Shown piece after piece: positions 41,868 through 49,828 of a stretch of 64,000 nt of DNA; the first letter of the stretch is position 1; every line of letters begins with the position of its first letter. Location: positions 372,001 to 436,000 of the forward strand of contig CAVPRR010000004.1 in the NCBI GenBank assembly GCA_963707965.1. The letters are read 5' to 3'. This stretch comes from VRUE01 sp963707965 (GTDB lineage Bacteria > Actinomycetota > Thermoleophilia > Solirubrobacterales > 70-9). Both the position numbers and the translations under genes were made by a program. The notes under the pieces are model-generated. The model was not told where the DNA came from, searched no databases, and saw nothing but the letters and a program-made list of their open reading frames with translations.

Positions 41868-42434
41868 TCAGGAGAGACGGTCGAGAAGGTCGGCGAGGAT
41901 GCGGGCGGTGGCGCCCCAGATCAGATGGCCGTCGGCCTCGTAGGTCGGGGTGTGGATGGGGATGCCGCGGCGGATCAGGCGTCGCATCGCATAGCCCTCG
42001 TGCAGCACCTCCAGCGAGATGGTCAGAAGCGTCTCCACCTCGGCGGGGTTCGGTTCCAGGCCGAGCCCGCCGGGATCGGGTATGAGACCGACGAAGGGGT
42101 GGATCCGGTAGCCGGTCACAAAGGTTGCGGTCGGCGGCAGCGCACCGGCCAGCTCGACCGCGGCGGGCTCCAGCCCGATCTCCTCACGGGCCTCGCGCAG
42201 CGCGGTCGCGGCGAGGTCGGCGTCGGTCTCGTCGTGGCGACCGCCGGGGAGCGAGATCTCCCCCGCGTGGCGCCGCAGGTCAGAGCGCCGCTCGGTGAGG
42301 AGGATGCCGGGCCGCTCGGGCCACCCGTAGACGGCCAGCAGCACCGCGGCCGCTGTGCCCCGGCGCCCCTCGATCGCGCTCGCCTCCTCGGGTGAGAGCA
42401 GCAGCGCCGAGAGCTGACGTTCGGTTGGGGTCAC
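41868..42434 (-). CDS. Nudix hydrolase, CoA-pyrophosphatase type
   Basis: 188 residues. Nudix box GGRHDETDADLAATALREAR followed by EEIGL (about residues 64-88), preceded by the UPF0035-like LLTERRSDLRRHAGEISLPG typical of NudL/Nudt7 CoA diphosphatases. Splits CoA or acyl-CoA into phosphopantetheine and 3',5'-ADP in relatives. Convergent with the sulfurtransferase. Confidence 0.87.
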   Translation of the reverse strand: MTPTERQLSALLLSPEEASAIEGRRGTAAAVLLAVYGWPERPGILLTERRSDLRRHAGEISLPGGRHDETDADLAATALREAREEIGLEPAAVELAGALPPTATFVTGYRIHPFVGLIPDPGGLGLEPNPAEVETLLTISLEVLHEGYAMRRLIRRGIPIHTPTYEADGHLIWGATARILADLLDRLS

Positions 42435-42473
42435 GATCGGAATGATCGCGCCATCGGCCCCCGGCGGCCGCCC

Positions 42474-43661
42474 TCAGGAGGCATTGGCGACGTTCAGGTG
42501 TCGGACGCGATGGCGAGCATCGCCATAGCCGCGCGTCTCGTAGGCGATCAACGCCCACAAAAGGATGTTGGCGAGCACCAGCACGGCGATCGCCGGCAGC
42601 TCGGTCGCGACCGGGACGAGGACCAGCAGGACGGCGGCCACCACCAGTTTGCGGCGGCTGAGCGTGCGGATGTGGCGGTAGCGGAAGGCGACCAGGCCGA
42701 GCAGGTAGATCGCGACGCCGCCGAGCAGGGCGAAGGCGGGAACGGCATGCAGGTGGCCGTCGAAGTGTCCGATCGTCGTCTTCAGCCCAAGCGCGACGAG
42801 GATCGTCCCGGCGACCATCAGGAAGTGGATGTAGGAGTAGGAGTCGCGAGCCAGCTCGTTGCGCACGCGGCCCGGAGCGGCCTCGGCGAGGCGGCGGGCG
42901 GAGACGATTGCGACGATGTCGAAGTAGACCCACCAGAGGGCGGCGCTGAGGGCAACCCCGAGCACCGCCGCGGCGCCGATCCCGAGGCTGAGCTCGTGCG
43001 CGGCGCCGACCCCAATCGCGACGATCGACTCGCCGAGGGCGATGATCACAATCAGCCCGTGGCGCTCGGCGAAGTGCTCGGGCACCAGCTTCCAGCCCTC
43101 GGAGCCGAAGAAGTAGGGGCCGGCCATGTCGAGAAAGAGCGCGAGCGCCCAGAGCGCGCCCTGGGCGAGGCCGTCGAACAGCGAGGCGACGGCGAGCAGG
43201 ACGATCGCCACGGCGGTGCTGGCGGCCAGACCGAGGACCGAATGGCGCAGACCATCGTCCTCGGGGCTGGCGAGCATGAACAGGCCGATGTGGGCAATCC
43301 GCACCGCGCCGTAGGCGAGGGCGAAGACCAGCGCCAGGCTGCCGAACGCCTCCGGCACCGCGAGCGAGACGATCAGCAGCGCCGCCATCGCGCCGAACAT
43401 GACCAGCCGCACCGCCCCCTCCTCGGGGTCGAGGACGCTGGTCAACCAGGCGTAGCCGACCCACGCCCACCACAGGATCCCGAGCACCAGCAACCCCTGG
43501 ACCAGCCCGTCCCAGGTCGGGTGGTGGGCCATCAGCGCCGTGCACTGGGTGATCGCCAGCACGAAGACGAGGTCGAAGAACAGCTCCAGCGGCGTCACCC
43601 GCTCCCCCTCGCGGAGCACCGCGCTGAGCCTGGATTCGCGCGGTTCGGCGACGGTCGCCAT
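42474..43661 (-). CDS. Low temperature requirement A (LtrA) family membrane protein
   Basis: 395 residues, about 12 helices. LELFFDLVFVLAITQCTALM at the N-terminus is the family signature, with HGLIVIIALGESIVAIGVGA in the middle. Function is unknown; LtrA was named from Listeria cold growth. Start ATG 43661 (MATVAEPRESRLSAV). The convergent-looking spacer to the SDR gene holds a 21-nt array. Confidence 0.9.
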   Translation of the reverse strand: MATVAEPRESRLSAVLREGERVTPLELFFDLVFVLAITQCTALMAHHPTWDGLVQGLLVLGILWWAWVGYAWLTSVLDPEEGAVRLVMFGAMAALLIVSLAVPEAFGSLALVFALAYGAVRIAHIGLFMLASPEDDGLRHSVLGLAASTAVAIVLLAVASLFDGLAQGALWALALFLDMAGPYFFGSEGWKLVPEHFAERHGLIVIIALGESIVAIGVGAAHELSLGIGAAAVLGVALSAALWWVYFDIVAIVSARRLAEAAPGRVRNELARDSYSYIHFLMVAGTILVALGLKTTIGHFDGHLHAVPAFALLGGVAIYLLGLVAFRYRHIRTLSRRKLVVAAVLLVLVPVATELPAIAVLVLANILLWALIAYETRGYGDARHRVRHLNVANAS

Positions 43662-43734
43662 CGGGCCATCTTCCCAAGCCCGAGCCGCGGTCGAGTCGAA
43701 TCGGGCGCAACGCTGCGGACCGCGCTGCCCGGAT

Positions 43735-43800
43735 CGGATGAAGACCGCAGCGGATCGGATGAAGACCGCAGCGGGTCAGATGAAGACCGCAGCGGGTCAG
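43735..43800. repeat. 21-nt tandem array at the SDR stop codon
   Basis: CGGATGAAGACCGCAGCGGA-T (43735-43755) and CGGATGAAGACCGCAGCGGG-T (43756-43776), CAGATGAAGACCGCAGCGGG-T (43777-43797), then CAGATGATG at the gene. Copies include the complement of the stop codon (TCA at 43776-43778 and 43797-43799). Confidence 0.9.
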
Positions 43801-44609
43801 ATGATGACCTGGACGGTGCCCCCGTCGACCGACCAGGCGGCGCCGCTCACATACGAGGCGCGCTCCGAGCACAGGAAGACAATCGCCGCCGCGATCTCGC
43901 CGACCTCGGCGAGCCGGCCGATCGGCCGCTTCGAGCCCGCGGTCTTGAGTGCCTCCTCCCGGCTCTCCGCGCCCGACATCTCCTTCGATTGGTCGAGCAG
44001 TCCGCCGGGCTCCATCCAGAGCTCGGCTTCCACTGGCCCGGGGCAGATCGCGTTGACGAGGACGCCGCTCTTCGCGTAGCGATCGGCGAAGAGGCGGGAG
44101 AGAGACAGCTCGGCTGCCTTCGCCACGGAGTACTCGGGCATCGCCGCCGAGGGGCGCTTGCCGGCGGTCGAGCAGACGTTGACGATCCGCCCCCAGCCGC
44201 GCTCGGCCATCGTCGGCGCGGCCGCCCGCATCGCACGCAGCGGTGCCATCACGTTGAGCTCGTACTGGGCGAGCCAATCCTCGTCGGGCACCTCGTCGAG
44301 GTCGCGCCAGCGAGCGGCGCCGGCGTTGTTGACGAGGACGTCGAGGGCGCCGAAGCGCTCGGTTGCCTCCGCCAGCATGCGCTCGCCGGCGTCCGCGGCG
44401 GTGACGTCGAGGGCCAGCGCGGCCGCCTGTCCGCCGGCCTCCGCTCCGGCGCCGGCTGCCTCTTCAGAGGCGGCGGTCAGCCGTTCCTCGTTGCGCGCCA
44501 CGAGCAGCACCGCGGCGCCCTCGGCGCACAGCAGCCGCGCCGTCTCCCGGCCGATGCCGCGGCTGGCGCCCGTTACGACGCAGGCGCGCCCCTTCAGCCC
44601 GAGGTCCAT
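43797..44609 (-). CDS. Short-chain dehydrogenase/reductase
   Basis: 270 residues, classical SDR. Cofactor motif VVTGASRGIGRETARLL (about 10-26), NNAGAARW, catalytic YSVAK (about 160; Ser in VNVCSTAGK) and an ICPGPVEAELW segment. Substrate unspecified. The ATG lies in the first copy of a 17-nt tandem array (GACGTCGGGATGAGATG on this strand), so several Shine-Dalgarno/ATG-like copies sit upstream. Confidence 0.9.
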   Translation of the reverse strand: MDLGLKGRACVVTGASRGIGRETARLLCAEGAAVLLVARNEERLTAASEEAAGAGAEAGGQAAALALDVTAADAGERMLAEATERFGALDVLVNNAGAARWRDLDEVPDEDWLAQYELNVMAPLRAMRAAAPTMAERGWGRIVNVCSTAGKRPSAAMPEYSVAKAAELSLSRLFADRYAKSGVLVNAICPGPVEAELWMEPGGLLDQSKEMSGAESREEALKTAGSKRPIGRLAEVGEIAAAIVFLCSERASYVSGAAWSVDGGTVQVII

Positions 44610-44705
44610 CTCATCCCGACGTCCATCTCATCCCGACGTCCATCTCGACCAGGCGCCCATCTCGGCCAGGCGCCCATCTCGGCCAGACACCCATCTCAAT
44701 CGACA
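44604..44705. repeat. 17-nt tandem array (about six copies) spanning the SDR start codon
   Basis: GTCCATCTCATCCCGAC (44604-44620, 44621-44637), GTCCATCTCGACCAGGC (44638-44654), GCCCATCTCGGCCAGGC (44655-44671), GCCCATCTCGGCCAGAC (44672-44688) and a diverged sixth. Every copy carries CATCTC, i.e. GAGATG on the coding strand; the real start is in the first. Confidence 0.92.
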
Positions 44706-44742
44706 TTCGACGCTCGACATTCGCCGCAGCCCGGGTCTCCAT

Positions 44743-45147
44743 CTACTCGAGCGGCTCGACCTGGTCGGAGACCGAGACCGGCGTCTCGCTGCCGATCACC
44801 TTGTGGACCGGGCATTTGCGGGCGATCACGAGCAGCCGCCCCCGCTGCTCGTCGCTCAGCTCCGAGGGCAGCCGGATGCTGACCGCGAACGAGGACGGCG
44901 CAAAGTTGTCGTACTCGACGTCGACGTCGACCTCGACCGCGCCGATGTCCCACCCCTTGCGCTCCGCGTACATCTCCATCGTGACCGCCACGCAACCGGC
45001 GAGGGCGGCTGCGACCAGGCGCGTCGGCGCCGGTCCGGCGTCTGTCCCGCCCGCGGCGACCGGCTCGTCGACGACAAGCGTGTGGGCGCCGTCTTCGATG
45101 TCGACCTCGTGGACGAACCCCTCGCGGCGCCTCGCTACGACCCTCAT
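44743..45147 (-). CDS. OsmC/Ohr family protein
   Basis: 134 residues: GPAPTRLVAAALAGCVAVTM with the peroxidatic-type Cys (about residue 52) and ARKCPVHKVIGSETPV with the second Cys (about 112), both conserved in OsmC hydroperoxide reductases; the usual Arg/Glu residues are less evident. Detoxifies organic peroxides with thiol partners. The start ATG (MRVVARRRE) lies in the first unit of a 17-nt array. Confidence 0.88.
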   Translation of the reverse strand: MRVVARRREGFVHEVDIEDGAHTLVVDEPVAAGGTDAGPAPTRLVAAALAGCVAVTMEMYAERKGWDIGAVEVDVDVEYDNFAPSSFAVSIRLPSELSDEQRGRLLVIARKCPVHKVIGSETPVSVSDQVEPLE

Positions 45148-45186
45148 CTTCCGACGACCCTCACCTTTCGATGACGCCCACCTCGC
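45136..45186. repeat. 17-nt tandem array (three copies) spanning the OsmC start codon
   Basis: TACGACCCTCATCTTCC (45136-45152), GACGACCCTCACCTTTC (45153-45169) and GATGACGCCCACCTCGC (45170-45186). On the coding strand the copies read as RBS-like purines followed by ATG, GTG and GTG. Confidence 0.85.
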
Positions 45187-45190
45187 GCCC

Positions 45191-45754
45191 CTACTCTCCG
45201 CGGCCTTCGAACAGCGCCGGGTCCTCGACGTCGGCGAAACGGGCCATCGCGTAGGCCAGGTCGGAGGCGCGGTTGACGAAATGGATGACGGTTTCTCCCG
45301 CCAGTTCGCCTGCCTCGCTCAGCGCGGTGACGTGGCGCTCGGCGCGGCGGATGACGGTGCGGGCGACGTCGAGCTGCGCCGAGACCTGCGTGCCGCCGGG
45401 GATCACGAACTTGGGAGGCAGCTCGACCCGGCTCATGTAGTGGTCGATCCGCTCCTCCAGCGCCGCGACCATGTCCTCGGTGGTGCGGCTGACACCGTCC
45501 TCGAGCCGCTGAGCGGCCTCCGGCGCCGTGGCCAGCTCCGCGCCCGCCACGAAGATGTCGTCCTGAAGGCGGAGGATGTCGGCGGCCAGCTCGGCCTGTG
45601 AGGGGCCGCAGAGGGAGCGGGCCACGCCGAGCGCGGCGCACGCCTCGTCGAGCGAGCCGTAGGCCTCGGTCCGGCCGTGGTGCTTGGGGACCCGGCCTCC
45701 GTACCAGAGCGAGGTCGTTCCATCGTCCCCCTTGCGCGTGTAGATCTTCACCAC
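45191..45754 (-). CDS. ATP:cob(I)alamin adenosyltransferase, PduO type
   Basis: 187 residues. N-terminal IYTRKGDDGTTSLWYGGRVP, then EAYGSLDEACAALGVARSL and the C-terminal ERHVTALSEAGELAG..IHFVNRASDLAYAMARF. The RKGDDG and R-x-R-x-E-type residues bind ATP and cobalamin. Makes adenosylcobalamin for B12-dependent enzymes, none of which lies in this window. Divergent from the secreted protein at 45819. Confidence 0.92.
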   Translation of the reverse strand: MVKIYTRKGDDGTTSLWYGGRVPKHHGRTEAYGSLDEACAALGVARSLCGPSQAELAADILRLQDDIFVAGAELATAPEAAQRLEDGVSRTTEDMVAALEERIDHYMSRVELPPKFVIPGGTQVSAQLDVARTVIRRAERHVTALSEAGELAGETVIHFVNRASDLAYAMARFADVEDPALFEGRGE

Positions 45755-45818
45755 TGGGTGGTCATCCTATGCAGCTGAGGTTAGTATCGGCGCAGGGCGA
45801 CCGACAGGAGAGAACACG

Positions 45819-46301
45819 GTGAGAAAGCTGATGATTGCGACGGTTGGAGCTGCGCTGTTGCTGGCGGTGGCGGCGAACGCGAAACAGGCGGGCAGCGGGC
45901 CGCGGCTCGACGGCGCCTTCAGGATGACCGCGACGGTCCTGAGCAACGACATCGGCATTCCGCCCGGGAGCGTGACGACGGAGATCTACGTGCTCAAGTC
46001 CACCTGCAAATCGGGCGCCTGCAGCAGGGTCGGGTTGACTCGCGAATCGGGCGGCAGGGACATCAGGTCGACTCTGAAAAGGACCGCGCCCGGCGTCTAC
46101 AAAGGCATCGAGGGCCCCGAGCCATACGTGTGCGTCAATCCGCTGGGAGCCAATGGCGAATTCACCGGCGAGCACAAGATCACCGTGACCAAAGCGAAAA
46201 ACGGCCGCGCGCAGAAGATCTCGAGCAAGCTCGTGGTTCACATCAGCGGCTGCACCGAAACGGTCGAGGAAGTGACGCTGAAGGGCAAGCTGACCCAGTG
46301 A
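45819..46301 (+). CDS. Secreted protein of unknown function
   Basis: 160 residues, GTG start, signal peptide (LMIATVGAALLLAVAANA) with cleavage near ANAKQA. A small beta-rich domain with four cysteines (STCKSGACSR, PYVCVNP, SGCTETV), likely two disulfides. No family recognised. The stop is embedded in the first unit of a 17-nt array. Confidence 0.7.
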   Translation: MRKLMIATVGAALLLAVAANAKQAGSGPRLDGAFRMTATVLSNDIGIPPGSVTTEIYVLKSTCKSGACSRVGLTRESGGRDIRSTLKRTAPGVYKGIEGPEPYVCVNPLGANGEFTGEHKITVTKAKNGRAQKISSKLVVHISGCTETVEEVTLKGKLTQ

Positions 46302-46363
46302 GCCAGCGGCTGCAGTGAACCAGCGGCTGCAGTGAACCAGCGGCTGCAGTGAACCAGCGGCTG
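46296..46363 (+). repeat. 17-nt tandem array (four copies) carrying repeated stop codons
   Basis: CAGTGAGCCAGCGGCTG (46296-46312) then CAGTGAACCAGCGGCTG three times (46313-46363). The gene stop is TGA at 46299-46301 inside copy 1; copies 2-4 repeat it in shifting frames because 17 is not a multiple of 3. Confidence 0.93.
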
Positions 46364-46370
46364 CGTTTCC

Positions 46371-47651
46371 CTATCCGACCGGGTTGAAGACGAGACCGGT
46401 CGGCACCTTGGGGAAGAAGTAGGTCGACTTGGGCGGCATGTTCTCGTCGCTCTCGCAAATTGCCCGAACCTGGTCGACCGGGATCGGGCGCAGGATGAAG
46501 GCGGTGTCGTAGACGCCGTCCCCGAGCAGCGCCAGCGAGTCCTCGATGCTCTTGGAATAGCCGATTCCCCGCTTGGCGAGGATGTCGTCCTCGCTCATGC
46601 CGGCGATTCCCTTAAGAACCAGGGTCTCGAGGATCGCGGCGTCAAGCCGCCGGTAGGCCTCCGGCTTGCCGGACAGCTGCTCGTCGAGCGCGGCGATCGC
46701 ATCGTCCCTCAGCCGCAGCCGGAAGCCGCGCTGGTGGTGGGAGTCGTAGAGGCCGAAGACGCCGACGCCCACCTCGTCGCGCGGGTCGAGCTCCTCGATC
46801 GCCACCTCGGTCACCTCGAACAGCTCGCGCAGCCCCTCACCGAGGCGCTGCTGGCGCTCCGGGTTGTCGGCAAAGCCGGAGAGCAGGCGGTGGGTGGGGA
46901 AGACCGTGAGGCCGGGGTCATCGAGTCCGGTCAGCGCCATCAGCGTGTAGTTGTGGTCGCCCCCGCCGCCGATCTCGTCGCGGTAGGCGATCGCCGTCTC
47001 GTAGCGGTGGTGCCCGTCGGCGATCAGCAGCCTGGCGCCGGTGAGCAGCTCGGTGACCTGCCCGAGAACCGTGGGGTCATCGATCCGCCAGACGCGGGTG
47101 ACCGTGCCGCCGGCATCGGTGGCTTCGCCCCAGGGCTTGGTGTTGTCGATCGCTCCGGCCACCAGCGGCCAGGCGTCCTCGGTGCTGAGCGAGAAGATCG
47201 GCGAGAGGTTGTGCCGGGTGGCGCGGGTCAGGTCGAGCCTGTCGCGCTTCGGCCCCGGCAGCGTGCGCTCGTGGGGGAGGACCTGCCCCGTCTCGAAGTC
47301 CTCGACGCGAACCCGCGCCAGGATGCCGTGGCGGGTGCGGGCTGTGCCATCGGGGCCGCTGTAGTCCTGGGTCATCGCCCAGATCGCGGGCTCGGAGTCG
47401 CTGACCAGCGCCCCGTCGGCTCGCCAGGCCTCCATCGTCTCGGCCGCGCGCCTGTAGGGATCGCCCTCGGGGACCTTGCAGTCGAACGGTTTCGGCAGGT
47501 CGATGGCAACCGCGTTGTAGGGGGAGCGCTCCAGCAGCTCCGCCCGCTGCGCGGCGTCGATCACGTCATAGGGCGGTGCCGCGACCGCGTCAAGCGACCC
47601 AACCACGGCGAGGTCGTAGTGGGTGGCGCAAATGGGGCGGACATCGGCCAT
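46371..47651 (-). CDS. DUF1015 family protein
   Basis: 426 residues matching DUF1015 along the length: VAAPPYDVIDAAQRAELLER, NAVAIDLPKPFD, IADGHHRYETAIAYRDE with the GHHRYET motif (about 205), and a C-terminal MPPKSTYFFPKVPTGLVFNP. ParB/Srx-like phosphoryl-transfer activity has been suggested for relatives; specificity here is unknown. Start is ATG 47651. Confidence 0.88.
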   Translation of the reverse strand: MADVRPICATHYDLAVVGSLDAVAAPPYDVIDAAQRAELLERSPYNAVAIDLPKPFDCKVPEGDPYRRAAETMEAWRADGALVSDSEPAIWAMTQDYSGPDGTARTRHGILARVRVEDFETGQVLPHERTLPGPKRDRLDLTRATRHNLSPIFSLSTEDAWPLVAGAIDNTKPWGEATDAGGTVTRVWRIDDPTVLGQVTELLTGARLLIADGHHRYETAIAYRDEIGGGGDHNYTLMALTGLDDPGLTVFPTHRLLSGFADNPERQQRLGEGLRELFEVTEVAIEELDPRDEVGVGVFGLYDSHHQRGFRLRLRDDAIAALDEQLSGKPEAYRRLDAAILETLVLKGIAGMSEDDILAKRGIGYSKSIEDSLALLGDGVYDTAFILRPIPVDQVRAICESDENMPPKSTYFFPKVPTGLVFNPVG

Positions 47652-47712
47652 CGCCGCGAAACCTAGCTGTTCGGGCCGTCCGACGCGGATGGGAACGTAT
47701 GTTCGATCAGAG

Positions 47713-48381
47713 ATGGCGTATCCGGCCTACATCAGGGAGAAGGCAAGGCAGCTTCGAACCGACAAGAAGCTGACGATTGACGAGCTGGCCGAGCGCCTGG
47801 CCATCTCCCGCACGACCATCTACTACTGGGTCCGCGATCTGCCGATCCCGGACAAGCCTGCGAAGGGCTGGCCCAACTCTGCTCGTCGTAAAGGCAACAA
47901 GGCGATGCAGACGAAGTATCGCCTCTTGCGTGAGGCCGCCTATGACGAGGGTTTGGATCTCTACCTTCATCTCTCTGAGATTCCAAGCTTTCGAGAGTTC
48001 TTGGTCCTGTTCATTACGGAGGGTCATCGGCGTTCCCGGCACCGCGTTTCGATTGCAAACTCGGATCCTGCGGTCCTGATGCTCGCAGTTCACTGGATGC
48101 GGATCCTTTCCGCGAATCGGCTCAAGTATTCGATTCAGCACCATGCCGATCAGCGACCCGACGACCTTCGCCGTTTCTGGGGCCAACAACTCGCAATTGA
48201 TGGAAGCGAGATTCGGTTCGTCAGGAAGTCCAACAGCGGTCAGCTCACAGGTCGCACCTGGCGGTCTCAGTACGGCGTGTTGACCGTCACGGCGGACGAC
48301 TGCTACTTCCGCGAAGCGATGCAGGCTTGGACGGATTGTCTGCGAGACACCTGGCTACACTCAGGCGAGATCGGGGCGTAG
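47713..48381 (+). CDS. HTH / LAGLIDADG-like protein ending inside a tRNA gene
   Basis: 222 residues from ATG 47713 (MAYPAYIREKARQLRTDKKL). An HTH domain (LTIDELAERLAISRTTIYYW, about 19-38) is followed by FREFLVLFITEGHRRSRHRV and NSDPAVLMLAVHWMRILSAN, which resembles a LAGLIDADG half-motif and fold, then RFVRKSNSGQLTGRTWRSQY. The family appears in Thermoleophilia beside tRNA genes (from memory; not checked here). The stop TAG (48379-48381) is bases 8-10 of the tRNA-Pro gene (the near-universal U8-A9-G10). Lower GC than neighbours suggests mobility. Confidence 0.75.
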   Translation: MAYPAYIREKARQLRTDKKLTIDELAERLAISRTTIYYWVRDLPIPDKPAKGWPNSARRKGNKAMQTKYRLLREAAYDEGLDLYLHLSEIPSFREFLVLFITEGHRRSRHRVSIANSDPAVLMLAVHWMRILSANRLKYSIQHHADQRPDDLRRFWGQQLAIDGSEIRFVRKSNSGQLTGRTWRSQYGVLTVTADDCYFREAMQAWTDCLRDTWLHSGEIGA

Positions 48382-48447
48382 CGAAGCCTGGTCCATCGCG
48401 CCTGCCCTGGGAGCAGGAGATCCCCGGTTCGAATCCGGGCGCCCCGA
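48372..48447 (+). tRNA. tRNA-Pro (anticodon UGG)
   Basis: Acceptor CGGGGCG/CGCCCCG (48372-48378, 48440-48446), D-arm GCGA/TCGC, anticodon stem CCTGC/GCAGG with loop CCTGGGA, T-arm CCCGG-TTCGAAT-CCGGG. Anticodon TGG at 48408-48410. Base 33 is C instead of the near-universal U. Unencoded CCA. The 5' ten bases overlap the preceding CDS. Confidence 0.88.
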
Positions 48448-48534
48448 TTTGCAGCAGCCCAGCGCGTGCTGCCGCCGGACGGTGCCTCAGCCGCCGATGC
48501 GGGAGCTTCGACGCGGTCATCTACAGTCATCGCC

Positions 48535-49059
48535 ATGAGCGGTTGGAGGCAGGCACGGGCGATCGCCTTGTTACCGGGAAATGTCACGATCATCGTGCCG
48601 GCTTTGATCCTTCTGTTCGTGGAGGGCCCTCGGATCGGCTGGGGCGTGACGGGTGCGCCGGCCGTTCTGGTCGCCTTGCTGGGAGTCGCCCTGATCGTGG
48701 CCGGGTTCGCCGCTTGGCTGTGGACGGTGCGGCTGTTCAGCAGGATCGGCAGGGGAACGCTGGCGCCCTGGGACCCGACCACGACGCTGGTTGTGGAGGG
48801 CCCCTATCGCCACGTGCGAAATCCGATGATCACTGCAGTGTCGACGCTGCTGGTCGGGGAGGCGGCCTTCTTCGGCTCGCCGTGGATCCTCGCCTGGGCG
48901 GCACTCTTCATAGTCGTCAACTTCGCCTATTTCCTGCGCTTCGAGGAGCCCGGCCTGGAACGCCGTTTCGGTGAGGAATACAGGGCCTACAAACGCTCCG
49001 TGCCGCGCTGGATTCCGCGACGCACCCCGTGGGAACCGCGGAGGCCCGTGGGCGGATGA
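48535..49059 (+). CDS. Isoprenylcysteine carboxyl methyltransferase-family membrane protein
   Basis: 174 residues, about four membrane helices. VVEGPYRHVRNPMITAVSTL and RFEEPGLERRFGEEYRAYKR with VPRWIPRR form the ICMT/PEMT SAM-binding signature. Bacterial members methylate unknown (often lipid or small-molecule) substrates. ATG 48535 (MSGWRQARAIA) is chosen; the upstream in-frame Met at 48466 precedes the membrane region without support. Confidence 0.85.
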   Translation: MSGWRQARAIALLPGNVTIIVPALILLFVEGPRIGWGVTGAPAVLVALLGVALIVAGFAAWLWTVRLFSRIGRGTLAPWDPTTTLVVEGPYRHVRNPMITAVSTLLVGEAAFFGSPWILAWAALFIVVNFAYFLRFEEPGLERRFGEEYRAYKRSVPRWIPRRTPWEPRRPVGG

Positions 49060-49125
49060 CCATGGGCACCGCACCCTGGACGTTTGTTGGTTGCGCTCCG
49101 GCCCGGACGTGCCGATAGGGGCTCG

Positions 49126-49389
49126 ATGGCGGAGGCAGCCGGCAGCAGCAGCACCGAACGGGTCGTCTTCGAGACCGACCGGCAGGTGATCGTCGGCGAC
49201 ATCACCCTGCCGCCGGAGGGCTACCAGAGCCGCTTCTCTGACGCGATCAACCGAAGCGACGTCGCGTTCATCCCCGTCATCGACGTCGAGATCACACCGC
49301 ACGGCGGGGGAGACACGGAGAGGCACGACTTCATCGTGCTCGCCAAGTCCTGCATCCGGCTCGCCTATCCGGCCAGCGAGCGCAGTTGA
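49126..49389 (+). CDS. Small DUF6812-like protein
   Basis: 87 residues, MAEAAGSSSTERVVFETDRQ, then VIVGDITLPPEGYQSRFSDA and NRSDVAFIPVIDVEITPHGG. The VIVGDITLP-x-EGY-x-SR pattern resembles the small DUF6812 family; I am not certain of the number. Soluble, no metal motif. ATG 49126 follows GGGGCTCG. Function unknown. Confidence 0.6.
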   Translation: MAEAAGSSSTERVVFETDRQVIVGDITLPPEGYQSRFSDAINRSDVAFIPVIDVEITPHGGGDTERHDFIVLAKSCIRLAYPASERS

Positions 49390-49416
49390 CCCACTCCCCA
49401 CCGGGTTCTCGCCCCT

Positions 49417-49638
49417 CTAGGTTCGCGCTTCACGCCGCCGGCCGCTCCCGGCGAGGGCGCCGAGATCGACCAGGAAGGCGAGGACGACGATGAACCACTC
49501 GAAGCCGTTGACGCCGTCCGAGGAAGCCCACATCACGGCGTAGGCAAGCGTCGTCCAGGGCAGCAGGAAGAACCCCAGGAAGGGGACGATCCAGCTCTCG
49601 AAGGAGCGGCTGAGCAGGTCGGTGAAGAGCCACAGCAC
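49417..49638 (-). CDS. Small two-span membrane protein, start uncertain
   Basis: 73 residues from GTG 49638 (MLWLFTDLLSRSFESWIVPF), with two or three hydrophobic segments, including LGFFLLPWTTLAYAVMW and GFEWFIVVLAFLVDLGALAG. The frame stays open and hydrophobic for about 24 codons further upstream (GCLVLLFALISPRLALF) with no ATG, GTG or TTG before the stop, so the real start is unclear, possibly non-canonical or damaged by the adjacent tandem array. Family looks conserved, function unknown. Confidence 0.6.
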   Translation of the reverse strand: MLWLFTDLLSRSFESWIVPFLGFFLLPWTTLAYAVMWASSDGVNGFEWFIVVLAFLVDLGALAGSGRRREART

Positions 49639-49702
49639 GAACAGCGCCAGCCGCGGCGAGATCAGAGCGAAGAGGAGGACGAGACAGCCGATGGCGCCAA
49701 AG

Positions 49703-49807
49703 CTACCGGCTGCGGCTGGTGGGGATCAACAGCCGGTGGGTCGACATCGGCGGCCCGCAGCTCGGCATCGGCGGCCGGCGGTGTGGCATCAACGGCCGGC
49801 GGCTCGG
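49703..49807. repeat. 21-nt tandem array between divergent genes
   Basis: Copies CATCGGCGGCCCGCAGCTCG-G (49745-49765), CATCGGCGGCCGGCGGTGTG-G (49766-49786) and CATCAACGGCCGGCGGCTCG-G (49787-49807), preceded by two more diverged 21-nt units from 49703. It lies between the small membrane gene and msrA and probably covers the start of the former. Confidence 0.85.
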
Positions 49808-49828
49808 CCTCGCTAACGTCAACGGTGC

